Source: Phocoena phocoena (taxonomy: Eukaryota > Chordata > Mammalia > Artiodactyla > Phocoenidae). Taken from it: 64,000 bases of DNA. The stretch lies in assembly GCF_963924675.1 (NCBI RefSeq), contig NC_089220.1, forward strand, positions 50,850,639-50,914,638, in the 5' to 3' direction. The notes beneath the pieces are model-generated. The model made no database searches. It worked only from the letters and a program-made list of their open reading frames with translations, and had not been told where the DNA came from. Position 1 is the stretch's first letter, and the number at the start of each line of letters is the position of its first letter. Shown here in pieces: positions 1 to 11,785 of this stretch. A program made the translations under genes and the position numbers.

Positions 1-289
1 ACATAATACAGAAAATATTTTTTCATCTTAACCATCTCAGAATCCTTCTCACTTCTTTCCTTAGAGGAAAGTTCTTGCTCTTAGATGGTGGTAATATAAT
101 GAGCAATTTACTATCCTTACATCTGGCACCAGTATTCCTCTTAAGGAGAGAATTGTCTCTGCTTGAGAACAGAATTCCCTAAAAAGCTTGGGAAAGAGAG
201 TGACATTCTGAAAACCTAAGTGACAACAAGGAGACCATGCCAGTGTGACAGAAGGTGAGGGAATAATCAAATGCTGGCTCAAGGTGGCA
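1..289. other. No recognisable feature
   Basis: AT-rich sequence with no repeat or gene that I can name. Short open frames here have no recognisable domain. Confidence 0.5.
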
Positions 290-658
290 CAGTCAAGTGA
301 TACAATATCGGCATAAAACAGATTCATAGATCAGTGGAACGGAATAGAGAGCCCAGAAATAACCACACATATATGACCGTGCATATATAGTCAATTAACT
401 TTTAACAAAGACACCAAGGAGAGATAATAGAGAAAGAATAGTCTCTTCAATAATGGTGTTAGGAAGGGGCTTCCCTGGTGTCGCAGTGGTTGAGAGTCCA
501 CCTGCCGATGCAGGGGACACAGGCTCGTGCCCCAGTCCGGGAAGATCCCACATGCCGCAGAGTGGCTAGGCCTGTGAGCCATGGCCACTGAGCCTGCACG
601 TCCGGAGTCTGTACTCCGCAACAGAAGAGGCCACAAGAGTGAGAGGCCTGCGTACTGC

Positions 659-689
<31 letters not shown>

Positions 690-1197
690 TGTTAGGAAAA
701 CTGGACAGCCACATGTAAGAGAATGAAACGGGACCCCTGTTTTACACCATACCCAAAACATCAGCTCAAAATTAATGAATTGAAAGTAAAACCTGACACT
801 GTAAAACTGCTAGGAGAAAAATAGGAGATTCAGTTCCTTGACATTGGTCTTGGCAATGAATCTTTTGGATTTCTCATACAGAGAAAGACAAATGGTATCA
901 CGTATTTATGGAATCTTAGAAAAACACTGAATTCCTAGAAACAGAATGTAGAAAGGTGGCTGCCAGGGGCTGGGAGATAGAAGAAATGTGGAGAGGTTGG
1001 TAAAGGGTACAAACTTTCACTTATTGGATGAAGTTCAGAGAATCTAATGTATAGCACAGTGACTGTAGTTGATAACAGTGTGCCGTATTATTGAAATTTG
1101 CTAAGAGTAGAATCAAGTATTCTAATTAAAAAAAGTAACTCTATGAGGTGATGGGGGAATCCTTTCACAATATGTATTCATCACATTGTAAACTTTA
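290..1197 (+). repeat. Old L1 fragment (ORF2 3' part and 3' UTR), split by a SINE
   Basis: The plus strand reads as a diverged L1. Around 330-400 it matches the ORF2 stretch coding for the 'DQWNRIESPEI'-type region, and from about 880 to 1197 it matches the ORF2 end and 3' UTR. It is interrupted by a CHR SINE at 466-684. At 1197 it is cut again by the minus-strand L1-A. Its final 3' tail resumes at 7273. Divergence from the younger L1 copies in this window marks it as much older. Confidence 0.75.
466..684 (+). mobile_element. CHR-type SINE (tRNA-Glu derived), plus strand
   Basis: Starts GGGGCTTCCCTGGTG, followed by a tRNA-like head (A box CGCAGTGGTTGAGAGT, B box GGCTCGTGCC), a CHR tail region ending TGCGTACTGC, and about 27 A. 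The target-site duplication (TSD) is AATGGTGTTAGGAA at 452-465, with the second copy at 685-698 merging with the A tail. The insertion lies in an older L1. The element is an RNA polymerase III-type non-autonomous retroposon of cetartiodactyls; this version looks cetacean. Confidence 0.93.
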
Positions 1198-1567
1198 TTT
1201 AGTTATTTTTTAAACAACTTTATTGGAGTATAATTGCTTTAAAATGGTGTGTTAGTTTCTGCTTTATAACAAAGTGAATCAGCTATATGTATACATATAT
1301 CCCCATATCTCCTCCATCTAGCATCTCCCTCCCACCCTCCATATCCCACCCCTGTAGATGGGCACAAAGCACCAAGATGATCTCCCTGTGCTATGCGGCT
1401 TCTTCCCACTAGCTATTTTACATTTGGTAGTATATATAAGTCGATGTCACTCTCTCACTTTGTCCCAGCTTACACTTCCCGCTCCTCGTGTCCTCAAGTC
1501 CGTTCTCTACGTCTATATCTTTATTCCTGTTCTGCCCCTAGGTTCTTCAGAACCATTTTTTTTCTTC

Positions 1568-4500
1568 TTAGATTCCATATATATGTGCTAGCATACGGTA
1601 TTTATTTCTCTCTTTGACTTACTTCACTCTGTATGACAGACTCTAGGTCCATCCACCTCACTACAAATAACTCAATTTTGTTTCTTTTTATGGCTGAGTA
1701 ATATTCCATTTTACATATATGCCACATCTTCTTTATCCATTCATCTGTTGATGGACACTTTAGTTGCTTCCATGTCCTGGCTATTGTAAATAGAACTGCA
1801 ATGAACATTGTGGTACATGAATCTTTTTAATTTAAAAAATTTTTTAATTCTTTAACATCTTAATTAGAGTATAATTGCTTTACAGTGGTGTGTCAGTTTC
1901 TACATGACTCTTTTTGAATTATGGTTTTTTCAGGATATATGCACAGTAGTGGGATTGCTGGGTCGTATGGTAGTTGTATTTTGAGATTTTTAAGGAACCT
2001 CCATACTGTTCTCCATAGTGGCTGTATCACTTTACATTCCCACCAACAATGCCTGAGGGTTTCCTTTTCTCCACACCCTCTCCAGCATTTATTGTTTGTA
2101 AATTTTTTGATGATGGCCATTCTGACTGGTGTGAGGTGATACCTCATTGTAGTTTTGATTTGAATTTCTCTGATGATTTGTGATGTTGAGCATCCTTTCA
2201 TGTGTTTGTTGGCAATCTGTATATCTTCTCTGGAGAAATGTCTATTTAGGTCTTCTGCCCATATTTGGATTGGGTTGTTTGCTTTTTTGATACTGAGCTG
2301 CATGAGCTGCTTGTAAATTTTGGAGCTTAATCCTTTGTCACTTGCAAATATTTTCTCCCATTCTGAGGGTTGTCTTTTCATCTTGTTCATGGTTTCCTTT
2401 GCTGTGTAAAAGCTTTTAAGTTTCATTAGGTCTCATTTGTTTATTTTTGTTTTTATTACCATTTCTCTAGGAGGTGGGTCAAAAAGGATCTTGCTTTGAT
2501 TTATGTCATAGAGTGTTCTGCCTATGTTTTCCTCTAAGAGTTTTATAGTGTCTGGCCTTATATTTTGGTCTTTAATCCATTTTGAGTTTATTTTTGTGTG
2601 TGGTGTTAGGGAGTGTTCTAATTTCATTCTTTTACATGTATCTGCCCAGTTTCCCCAGCACCACTAATTGAAGAGGCTGTCTTTTCTCCATTGTATATTC
2701 TTACCTCTTTTAACAAAGATAAGGTGACCATATGGGTTTATCTCTGGACTTTCTCTCCTGTTCTATTGATCTATATTTCTGTTTTGTGCCGGTACCATAC
2801 TGCCTTTATTACTGTAGCTTTGTAGTATAGTTTGAAGTCTGGGAGCCTGGTTCCTCCATCTCCATTTTTCTTTCTCAAGACTGATTTGCCTATTTGGGGT
2901 CTTTTGTGTTTCCATACAATTTGTCAAATTTTTTATTCTAGTTCTGTGACAAATGCCATTGGTATTTTGATAGGGATTGCATTGAATCTGTAGGTTGCTT
3001 TGGGTAGTATAGTCATTTTCACAATGTTGATTCTTCCAATCCAAGAACATGGTATACCTCTCCATCTGTTGTATCATCTTTGATTTCTTTCATCAGTGTC
3101 TTATAGTTTTCTGCCTACAGGTCTTTTGTCTCCTTAGGTAAGTTTATTCCTAGGTATTTTATTCTTTTTGTTGCAATGGTAAATGGGAGTGTTTCCTTAA
3201 TTTGTCTTTCAGATTTTTCATCATTAGTGTAGAGGAATACAAGAGATTTCTGTGCTTTAATTTTGTGTCCTGCTACTTTACCAAATTCATTGATTAGCTC
3301 TAGTAGGTTTCTGGTAGCATCTTTAGGATCCTCTAAGTATAGTATCATGTCATCTCTAAACAGTGACAGCTTTACTTCTTCTTTTCTGATTTGGATTCCT
3401 TTTATTGCTTTTTCTTCTCTGATTGCTGTGGCTAATACTGCCAAAAGTATGTTGAATAATAGTGGTGAAAGTGGACAACATTGTCTTGTTCCTGATCTTA
3501 GAGGAAATGGTTTCACCTTTTCACCATTGAGAATGATGTTCGCTGTTGTTTTGTCATATGTGGGCTTTATTATGTTGAGGAAAGTTCCCTCTATGCCTAC
3601 TTTCTGGAGGGTTTTTTTTTTATCATAAATGGGTGTTGAATATTGTCAAAAGCTTTTTCTGCATCTATTGAGATGATCATATGGTTTTTCTCCTTCAGTT
3701 TGTTAATATGGTTTATCACATTGTTTGATTTGTGTATATTGAAGAATGCTTACATTCCTGGGATAAACCCCACTTGATCATGGTGTATGATATTTTTAAT
3801 GTGCTGTTGGATTCCATTTGCTAGTATTTTGTTGAGGATTTTTGCATCTGTGTTCATCAGTGATATTGGCCTGTAGTTTTCTTTCTTTGTGACGTCTTTG
3901 TTTTGTTTTGATATCAGGGTGATGGTGGCCTTGTAGAATGAGTTTGTGATTGTTCCTCCCTTTGTTATATTTTGGAAGAGTTTGAGAAGGATAGGTATTA
4001 GCTCTTCTCTAAATGTTTGATAGAATTTGCCTGTATAGCCATCTGGTCCTGGGCTTTTGTTTGTTGGAAGATTTTTGATCGCAGTCTCAATTTAAGTGCT
4101 TGTTATTGGTCTGTTTATATTTTCTGTTTCTTCCTGGTTCAGTCTCAGAAGGTTATGCCTTTCTAAGAATTTGTCCATTTCTTCCACATTTTCCATTTTA
4201 TTGGCATATAGTTGCTTGTTGTCATCCCTCATGATTCTTTGTGTCAGTTGTTACTTCTCCTTTTTCATTTCTAAGTCTGTTGATTTGAGTCTTCTCCCTT
4301 TTTTTCTAGATGGGTCTGGCTAATGGTTTATCAATTTGTTTATCTTCTCAGAGAACCAGCTATTGTTTCCTTCATTTCTTTTTCATTTATTTCTGATCTG
4401 ATCTTTGTGATTTCTTTCTTTCTTCTAACCTTGGGGTTTTTTTGTTCTTCTTTCTCTAATTGCTTTAGGTGTAAGGTTAGGTTGTTTATTTGAGATATTT

Positions 4501-5420
4501 CTTGTTTCTTGAGGTAGGAGTATATTGCTATAAACTTCCCTCTTAGAACTGCTTTTGCCAAATCCCATAGGTGTGGGTCATCATGTTTCCATGTCATTTG
4601 TTTCTAGGTATTTTTTGATTTCCTCTTTGATTTCTTCAGTGATATCTTGGTTATTAAGTAGTGTATTGTTTAGCCTCCATGTGTTTGTTTTTTACAGATT
4701 TTTTCCTCTAATTGATATCTAGTCTCATAACATCGTGGTCAGAAAAAATACTTGATACAATTTCAGTTTTCTTAAATTTGCCAAGGCTTGACTTGTGACC
4801 CAAGATGTGATGTATCCTGGAGAATATTCCATGAGCATTTGAGAAGAAACTGTATTCTGTTGTTTTTGGATGGAATGTCCTATAAATATAAAATAAGTCC
4901 ATCTCATTTAATGTATTGTATAAAGCTTGTGTTTCCTTATTTATTTTCATTTTGGATCATCTGTCCATTGGTTAAAGTGGGATGTTAAAGTCCCATACTA
5001 TGATTGTGTTACTGTTGATTTCCCTTTTTATGACTGTTGGCATTTGCCTTATGTATTGCGGTTCTCCTATATTGAGTGCATAAATATTTAAAATTGTTAT
5101 GTCTTCTTCTTAGATTGATCCCTTGATCATTATGTAGTTTCCTCTTTGTCTCTTGTAATAGTGTTTATTTTAAAGTCTATTTTGTCTGACATGAGAATGG
5201 GTACTCCTGCTTTCTTTTGATTTCCATTTGCATGGAATATCTTTCTCCATCCCCTCCCTTTCTGTCTGTCTGTGTCCCTAGGTTTGAAATGGGTCTCTTG
5301 TAGACAGCATATATACGAGTCTTGTTTTCATATCCATTCAGCCAGTCTATTTCTTTTGCTTGGAGCATTTAATCCATTTACATTTAAGGTATTTACTGAA
5401 ATGTATGTTCCTATTACCAT
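1568..5420 (-). pseudogene. L1-A ORF2 (endonuclease/reverse transcriptase), inactivated
   Basis: ORF2 of L1 encodes an apurinic-type endonuclease, a reverse transcriptase and a cysteine-rich C-terminal region, and carries out target-primed reverse transcription. Here the frame starts at the ATG at 5420-5418 and ends at TAA (1570-1568). That is about 1284 codons, the usual L1 length, but frameshifts and stops break it into pieces. Recognisable pieces are endonuclease (about 5370-4710), reverse transcriptase (about 3630-3115, with SGTRQ) and the C-terminal region (2426-1893, with the [19 protein letters not shown] cysteine cluster; then 1808-1602 with MEYYSAIKRNKIE). The FADD catalytic motif reads FRDD (TTT AGA GAT GAC, 3360-3349), and the next conserved glycine after SGTRQ is cysteine. 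It cannot encode an active enzyme. Confidence 0.9.
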
Positions 5421-5478
5421 TTTCTTAATTGTTTTGGGTTTGTTATTGTAGATCTTTTCCTTCTTTTGTGTTTCCTGC

Positions 5479-6327
5479 CTAGAGAAGTTCCTTTAGCATT
5501 TGTTGTAAAGCTGGTTTGGTGGTGCTGAATTCTCTTAGGTTTTGCTTGTCTGTAAAGATTTTAATTTCTCTGTCAAATCTGAATGAGATCCTTGCTGTGT
5601 GGAGTAGTCTTGGTTGTAAGTTTTTCCCCTTTCATCACTTTAAATATGTCCTGCCACTCCCTTCTGGCTTGCAGAGTTTCTGCTGAAAGGTCAGCTGTTA
5701 ACCTTATGGGGATTCCCTTGTGTGTTATTTGTTGTTTTTCCCTTGCTGCTTTTAATATTTTATCTTTGTAGTTAATTTTTGATAGTTTGATTAATATGTG
5801 TCTTGGCGTGTTTCTCCTTGGATTTATCCTGTATGGGACTCTCTGCACTTCCTGGACTTGATTAAGTTTTTCCTTTCCCCTCAAATATTTTCTCAGTCCC
5901 TTTCTTTTCTTCTGGGACCCCTATAATTCAAATGTTGGTGCGTTTAATGTTGTCCCAGAGGTGTCTGAGACTGTCCTCAATTCTTTTCATTCTATTCTCT
6001 TTATTCTGTTCTGCAGTAGTCATTTCCACTGTTTTATCTTATAGGCCACTTATCCATTCTTCTGCCTCAGTTATTCTGCTATTGATCCCTTCTAGAGAAT
6101 TTTTAATTTCATTTATTGAGTTGTTCATCACTGTTTTTTAGTTCTTCTATGTCCTTGTTAAACGTTTCTTGTATTTTTTCCATTCTATTTCCAAGATTTT
6201 GGATCATCTTTGCTGTCATTACTGTGAATTCTTTTTCAGGTAGACTGCCTATTTCCTCTTCATTTGTTTGGTCTGGTGAGTTTTTACCTTGCTCCTTCAT
6301 CTGCTGTGTGTTTCTCTGTCTTTTCAT
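5479..6327 (-). pseudogene. L1-A ORF1 (RNA-binding chaperone), frameshifted
   Basis: ORF1p of L1 is a trimeric coiled-coil RNA-binding protein that coats the L1 RNA. The start ATG is intact at 6327-6325 and begins MKRQRNTQQMKEQGKN. The N-terminal part (6327-6109, 72 residues) ends in the heptad-rich region ('NLGNRMEKIQETFNKDIEEL'). The RRM and C-terminal domain is read in another frame at 5884-5573 (INPRRNTPRHILIKLSK, then ILKAAREKQQITHKG). The natural stop TAG lies at 5481-5479. Total length of about 283 codons is normal, but at least one frameshift separates the two halves. The ORF1-ORF2 spacer is 58 bases. Confidence 0.88.
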
Positions 6328-7266
6328 TTTGTGTAACTTACTGTGTTTGGGTTCTCCTTTTTGCAGGCTGCAGGTTCATATTTCCCATTTCTTTTGGTAT
6401 CTGCCCTCAGTGGCTAATGTTGGTTCAGCGGGTTGTGTAGGCTTCCTGGTGGAGGGGACTAATGCCTGTGTTCTGGTGGATGAGGCTGGATCTTGTCTTT
6501 CTGCTGCTCAGGACCACATCCAGTGGTGTGTTTTGGGGTGTCTGTGACCTTATGGTTTTAGGCAGCCTCTCTGCTAGTTGGTGGGTTTCCTTTCCTGTCT
6601 TGCTAGTTGTTTGGCATGGGGTGTCCAGCACTGGAGTTTGCTGGTCGTTGAGTGGAGCTGAGGCTTAGTGTTGAGGTGGAGATCTCTGGAAGAGCTTTCA
6701 CCATTTGACATTACGTGGAACCAGGAGGTCTCTGGTGGACCAGTGTCCTGTACTCGGCTCTCTCACCTCAGAGGCACAGGACTGACACCTGGCTGGAGCA
6801 TAAATACCCTGTCAGCCACACAGCTCAGAAGAAAAGGGAGAAAGAAAGAATAAATAAGTAAATAAAATAACGTTATTAAAATAAAAAATAATGATTATAA
6901 ATTTAAAAAAAATTAGAAAGTAATAAGAAAAAGGAAAGAAAGAAAGAAGAGAGCAACCAAACCAAAAAACAAATCCACCAATGATAAGAAGCACTAAAAA
7001 TTATACTAAAAAAAAAATCAGACAGACAGAGCCCTAGGTCAAATGGTAAAAGCAAAGCTATACAGACAAAAATCACACAAAGAAGCATACACATACACAC
7101 TCACAAAAAAAGAAAAAGAAAAAAAAATCTTTTGGGAAATCTGAAGTCTTCTGCCAGCGTTCAGTAGGTGTTCTGTAGGAGTTGTTCCACATGTAGATGT
7201 ATTTCTGATGTATTTGTGGGAAGGAGGGTGATCTCCACTTCTTACTCCTCTGCCATCTTGAAGGTC
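6328..7266 (-). promoter_or_regulatory. L1-A 5' UTR with YY1-type site
   Basis: This is the minus-strand leader of L1-A. The 5' end carries CAAGATGGC (GCCATCTTG on the plus strand, 7252-7260), matching the YY1 site known to position transcription starts in L1 promoters. It is A-rich on the plus strand from 6830 to 7135. Relative to L1-B, a block of about 1.2 kb is missing at 7128/7129. Promoter activity is inferred from family knowledge only. Confidence 0.7.
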
Positions 7267-7272
7267 CCTTAT

Positions 7273-7345
7273 ATTGTACACTTTAAATGAATTACAAATT
7301 TTTGGTCAATTATACCACAATAAAGAGGAGGGAAAACTTAAAAAT
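7273..7345 (+). repeat. 3' tail of the old L1 interrupted by L1-A
   Basis: Continues the 3' UTR broken at 1197 (ATTGTACACTTTAAATGAATT, then TTATACCACAATAAAG and an A-rich end), typical of old mammalian L1 3' ends. Confidence 0.75.
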
Positions 7346-9454
7346 AAATGGCAGAGTCAGTGTTACAGAGTGCTGGCTGCCCTGTTCTCTGATTGGGCTA
7401 GGCCCTTCATTCTTGGTTTTAAGAGCAGTTGGTGGGGGGAAATACCATCTTTGTAACCCTTTTAGGCAACCCCTCATTTGTGAAACAAAGTCAGATTCTA
7501 TCATATGTTGAAATCCAAATAGTTTTATCTAAATCCAGTTCCGAAAGACTCTAAATTACTGTACTCCCAGATTGTGGCATAACGATGTCAGTTTCTGACT
7601 GTGTAGTGAATTTTTAATCTTTTGTAAAATTCTGTGGCATTTGGAGAGAAACTGGGAAAGGCTGATATGGGGACTGGAAATTAAAAACTTTATGATCAAA
7701 GAATTGCATGAGTATATTTAAATAAAATTAGTGGCTATGTGTGTATGTGTCTGTGCATAGAGATACAGATAAGAGGAAAAGTATCACTTAAAAGATAGAT
7801 ACCCAAATGTAAAGAGTTGTTTCTCTGGGTGCGGCCTTACTCTGGGTGTGAGAAATATTAAATATTTTTCTTCCCTATTTGTTATAGTTGTATTGTATTT
7901 CTTGTAAATGAGATGTTAGCATGAGTCTTCCTTCTAGTAACATCTAGATAGGATTGTTTAGAGCTTCCCATTCCACACAATGTGTTTTTCCAAAGATCTC
8001 TTGGGGGGGTTTATATTATGCTCACGTCTGACTCCAGACTACTTCCTCAGAATTCATTTAATTCAGGAATGGAATCACCCTTCTTTGCTTGCTTCCTTTA
8101 TGCTACTGTTTGGAATCCCAAATATGAAACTTGAGCCCTCACCCAATTTCCATAAAAGCTATTCTCATAGGGCAGATGTATGTGATAGACTATACTGATA
8201 ATCTACAGGAGCGTATGGACATATTTATCCTATAGCAAATGCCATTTCAAATTAGGAAATCTTTCTTTGTTAACCCTCTGTAACCAAGGTTTTTTTCATC
8301 AGTGGTCTCACCTCTCAAAGATTCTGACCACACACCATCTTGACTGCTTTTCTCTTTCCTCCTTTCCAGCTCTTCTCTCCAACTCCTTTTGTCCCTGGAA
8401 AGCACAGGGAACTCCAAACTCTTCTTACTCCTTTCTGTAAAGCAACGTAATTTTTCTCAGCTTCCAGTCACAAAACTCATTAGGATATTCAGAACAAAAA
8501 GACTTCCTTTGGAAAGAATTACTAGAAATTGTGGTCCAAAATAGCACTTTCCCCCATTATACTTCTTTTGTAAGAAAAGTAAGGATAAAGATGGTTTTAT
8601 TATTTTCTATTAGTCTCTCTCCTTCCGGTAGAAGGTAGATGATAGAATGTAAGATAAGAAAGCAGGCTCTTAATTTGTTCTCCACTTTTATTTTCAATTT
8701 GTATCAAGCAATCCAAGGTCAACACCTTTTTAGAAGTGTAGGTCCTATTACAGCAGCCTGCCTGAGGGCATCCCAGAAAGCTGTGATGGCTACTTCTTGG
8801 AAGGTTGATATTATTTTTTGGAGGAAAATGTGGAAAATTCATGGGCAAAAGGAAAATGTATACTTTTCCTTTGTTCTCCTAGTTGAAATTTTAGACATTT
8901 TTACAAGGTTGAACTCCTTTTAGAATTAAAGCAGCAAGTCATGGGTTTCTGCCAGGTATGGGCACATACTTTGTAACTTTACAAGTGCAAACGTATTTCC
9001 ACCTGTTCTTGCTATTTAGCCATCTCTGGTTGTATGACCTGAAAGAGGCTCAAAGATGGATTAGGTGGATAAGAACATAAGTGTTCCTTAGCAGAATTTA
9101 TTTTAAATTTTGTTCAGTTATAGGTGAGATTTCTATTATGGGCTGACCTTGATTTGACTGGTACCCATAACTTTTGTTTCCAAGAGTTATTCTAATGTAA
9201 CTTGCTGTCCATGGTGTGATCTACTAATGTGGTGGCAGAATCCGTGTGACTGATAATCACGTGCTTTTGCCCACTATTGTGAAGCACTGAGCTTGAGAAG
9301 TCCTCTGGGCTCCCGAACTAAGCATTCGAGGTACAATGTTCTTTATGGACTATCCTTAATATATCCTCCAGCCTGCGTTTCCTCATTCACTACTCATAAA
9401 TAACTGATAAAATTCTGGAACCCATCATTATCTTTCTCTTTCCTTAGTACAAAA
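7346..9454. other. Single-copy DNA, no gene recognised
   Basis: I see no repeat family and no credible exon in this stretch. Open frames here are short and have no recognisable domains. It could contain very old, unrecognisable repeat relics. Confidence 0.45.
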
Positions 9455-9560
9455 TTTCCCATACTTTGGTGGTGGAGTGGTATTAAAAATTCAGTTTTCT
9501 GGGCTTCACTTCAGACACACTGAATCAGACTCTGATAACTAGTCACATTTTCTGAAGCCC
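9455..9560 (+). repeat. MER5-like (hAT-Charlie) relic
   Basis: The stretch TTAAAAATTCAGTTTTCTGG, then GGCTTCACTTCAGACACACTGAATCAGACTCT, matches the core of the old MER5/MER58-type non-autonomous hAT transposons. Terminal inverted repeats are not clear. Confidence 0.5.
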
Positions 9561-9598
9561 TCCCCACCCTCACTGGGCTTGAGTTTGGAGGGTCCATA

Positions 9599-9621
9599 GG
9601 GAGGGGCGGGGAGGGGAGGGG
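9599..9621 (+). promoter_or_regulatory. G-quadruplex-forming motif
   Basis: Five G-runs (GGG, then four runs of GGGG) are separated by single A or C bases. Single-base loops are the most favourable arrangement for a stable parallel quadruplex. Function is not shown by the sequence. Confidence 0.7.
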
Positions 9622-10499
9622 AATCCTGGCATCCCTCTTTAGAAATGTCTGGGCATAAGATTTTATGTTTTTCATATTTGGACTTCAGAAATAGCTGTAA
9701 AACTGCAGCAAAGTTCTATTTAACATTGTTTATGGAGTGGCTCTTCTCTTCCTGGTTTCAAAGAATTACATTTGTATACTGATATGGTACCAAACTTGTC
9801 AAATAATTTTCCAGGAACTATTGATATGACCACTGTCTTTAAATTTGAATAATTATTGACCATAGGTGAACGTTTCTAATAATTTATAATTTGAGTCATA
9901 GTTGTGATCGCCACTCATAGATTCACAATATTAAGCAAGTATTGATTTTCCTGGTTTGTGTATTTTCTAACACATTCAGATTGATTTGTAAGCACTTTAG
10001 CTAGTATATTACATCTATAGTAAGTAGGTGAGATAGACCTATTGTTCTTTTTTTTTTCTTGAACTATTTTTTTTATGTTTAATAGCATGGTTAGGCTAGT
10101 TTTGTAAATAGCAGTTTTGGGTTTTATATGTTCTAAGACCTGGAAAAGTTCATAAAGCCCTGGAATTTTCTGTCCCCATTCTGACTGTGCTGCACCATAG
10201 CAGGATTTTGAGGCCTGTGGGAATAGGAAGGTCATTCTGGTTGAGGCTGGGTCAGGATTGGCTGTTTAAAAGGTGAGCTTGGTACCCATGGTACCCAGAA
10301 TATTCCAGTCTTTTTAGTCCTATGTACCTTCATTTCAGCAGCTACAAGTTACTTAGAGAGTATCATAAAGAAGCAGGTGCTCCTTTTGGATGAAAACAAA
10401 GCATGTCTTTTCCATCCCAGGAAGAAGGATGAAAGAGCTCAAACTTTCCTTTGACACACCATGCTGAAAAAGTCTGAAAGATCATTTTATCCTTGCCAT

Positions 10500-10513
10500 G
10501 TTGCTATGGTAAC
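10500..10513 (+). promoter_or_regulatory. RFX X-box-like palindrome
   Basis: GTTGCTATGGTAAC fits the X-box consensus of RFX winged-helix factors: GTTGCTA on the plus strand and GTTACCA on the minus strand. RFX sites often control ciliary and MHC class II genes. No promoter or exon is visible next to it, so a distal enhancer or chance match are both possible. Confidence 0.55.
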
Positions 10514-11615
10514 CTGGCTTTCTGCAGCTAATTGTGTGCTTGCTTTTTTCCTTTTTTCCAAGTAGAATGAGTTGTACCCATGCTCAACAACAACAGTAAG
10601 GCACCAAGAAATATGGACTGACCATTCTGTATTTATGGACATTTGCATTTAAGAATAATTATTAACTATACATGGGAGAGAGGAACCATGAATTCGAGTC
10701 CTCAAAGTAAAGCAGAACATTTTCTATTTATCTTATTGATGCTTTTGCTCTCCTGTAGAAATTGGCTTTTGGTTTAAAAGGTGAGGGTGACATGATAATT
10801 TTTGTTCCTTTTTAAAGGCGTGTAGCCAAGAAGTGAAGCCATGGGAATGTATGTTTGCAGCAAATTTTGGCTTAAGCAGTGAAAAATCTGTCCTGCTCAA
10901 TGGTAATTGAGTATTCCTGTGGTAAGACATGGAAGTAAATTGAAATGGGGCTGTAATTTAAAATTATGAGCAATTCATGCCCTACTTCCAATGATTCTGT
11001 CATAAATAAGCCCTCTTTTGGTCTGATATAATTTTGTTTTTTAAAAACCCATGTAGCGTAAAACTGATGGATATCTTTTATTTTCCCATGAGGCTAAACA
11101 TTTTGTTTAATTTTGATAAAAATGAGAAAAGTAACTAAGAAAAATGCTGTCTGTAAGTAGGTCATGTAGCTACAGAAGGACATTAGGAAGCTATTCTCTT
11201 CAGTGAGTTGTGATTAGTCAATATGGAATCACATATGGCAAAGATCTAGAACACTGAGCTACTAGGACATACCATAGCTAACATTAATTATACCTCCAAT
11301 TCTGATAAGAATGGTTTATATCATTTCTCTTTGAACATAAATGGGCTTATTTTATTTATTTTAAAATTAGAGTAATGAACTAGCCTTGGGTAATTGTTAA
11401 ATTCAAAGAAGCAAGTGATAGTGACACAATCACTATTCATAGGCAGGTGGTATACTATTTTGTATTATAAACTTGGATGAGCCAAACTACAGTGAGTTGT
11501 ATTCTTTAGATGTTTAAGATGGTGAAGGAGAGCAATTTATTTCACTTGAAGAGATGAGGTAGTTTCTGAATGAGGGAACTAATATCTGTGAGTGTTATAT
11601 GTCCTATATTTTAAA

Positions 11616-11785
11616 ACTGATCTCATTTTATCATCATCATAGCTTTGGGAGGTAGCTAGAATTGAGCACATTTTGCAAATGAGTGAACTTGAGGCTCAGA
11701 AAACTTAAACCATTTGCCCAAGTTCAGAAAGGTAGGAGCTAGTCAAAAGAGTGATTCAAATGCAAGTCTGTTGGTCTCTAAAATG
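11616..11785 (-). repeat. MIR SINE, minus strand
   Basis: Diverged MIR core in reverse: TTTTGCAAATGAGTGAACTT, then GAGGCTCAGAAAACTTAAACC and TTTGCCCAAGTTCAGAAAGG, ending with the tRNA-like part. An ancient tRNA-derived SINE common to mammals. Confidence 0.8.

Larger units (their letters stand above)
1198..7272 (-). mobile_element. L1-A: full-length LINE-1, minus strand, about 6.08 kb
   Basis: Read on the minus strand, the element starts at about 7266 with a 5' end containing CAAGATGGCAGAGGAG and ends at about 1198. In order it carries a short 5' UTR, ORF1 (6327-5479), ORF2 (5420-1568) and a 3' UTR. It sits between ATTGTAAACTTTA (1185-1197) and ATTGTACACTTTA (7273-7285), a 13-base TSD with one mismatch. 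The insertion point is the 3' UTR of an older plus-strand L1, whose tail continues at 7273. Both reading frames are broken. Its 5' UTR is about 1.2 kb shorter than that of L1-B. Confidence 0.93.
9561..11615. other. Single-copy DNA with two notable motifs
   Basis: No gene or repeat recognised apart from a G-quadruplex motif (9599-9621) and an RFX X-box (10500-10513), listed separately. The segment around 10480-10560 looks unique and non-repetitive. Confidence 0.45.

Noticed and set aside
1921..2139. Plus-strand frames such as '[18 protein letters not shown]', repeated at 15303
   Set aside because: They are antisense shadows of L1 ORF2 in L1-A and L1-B.
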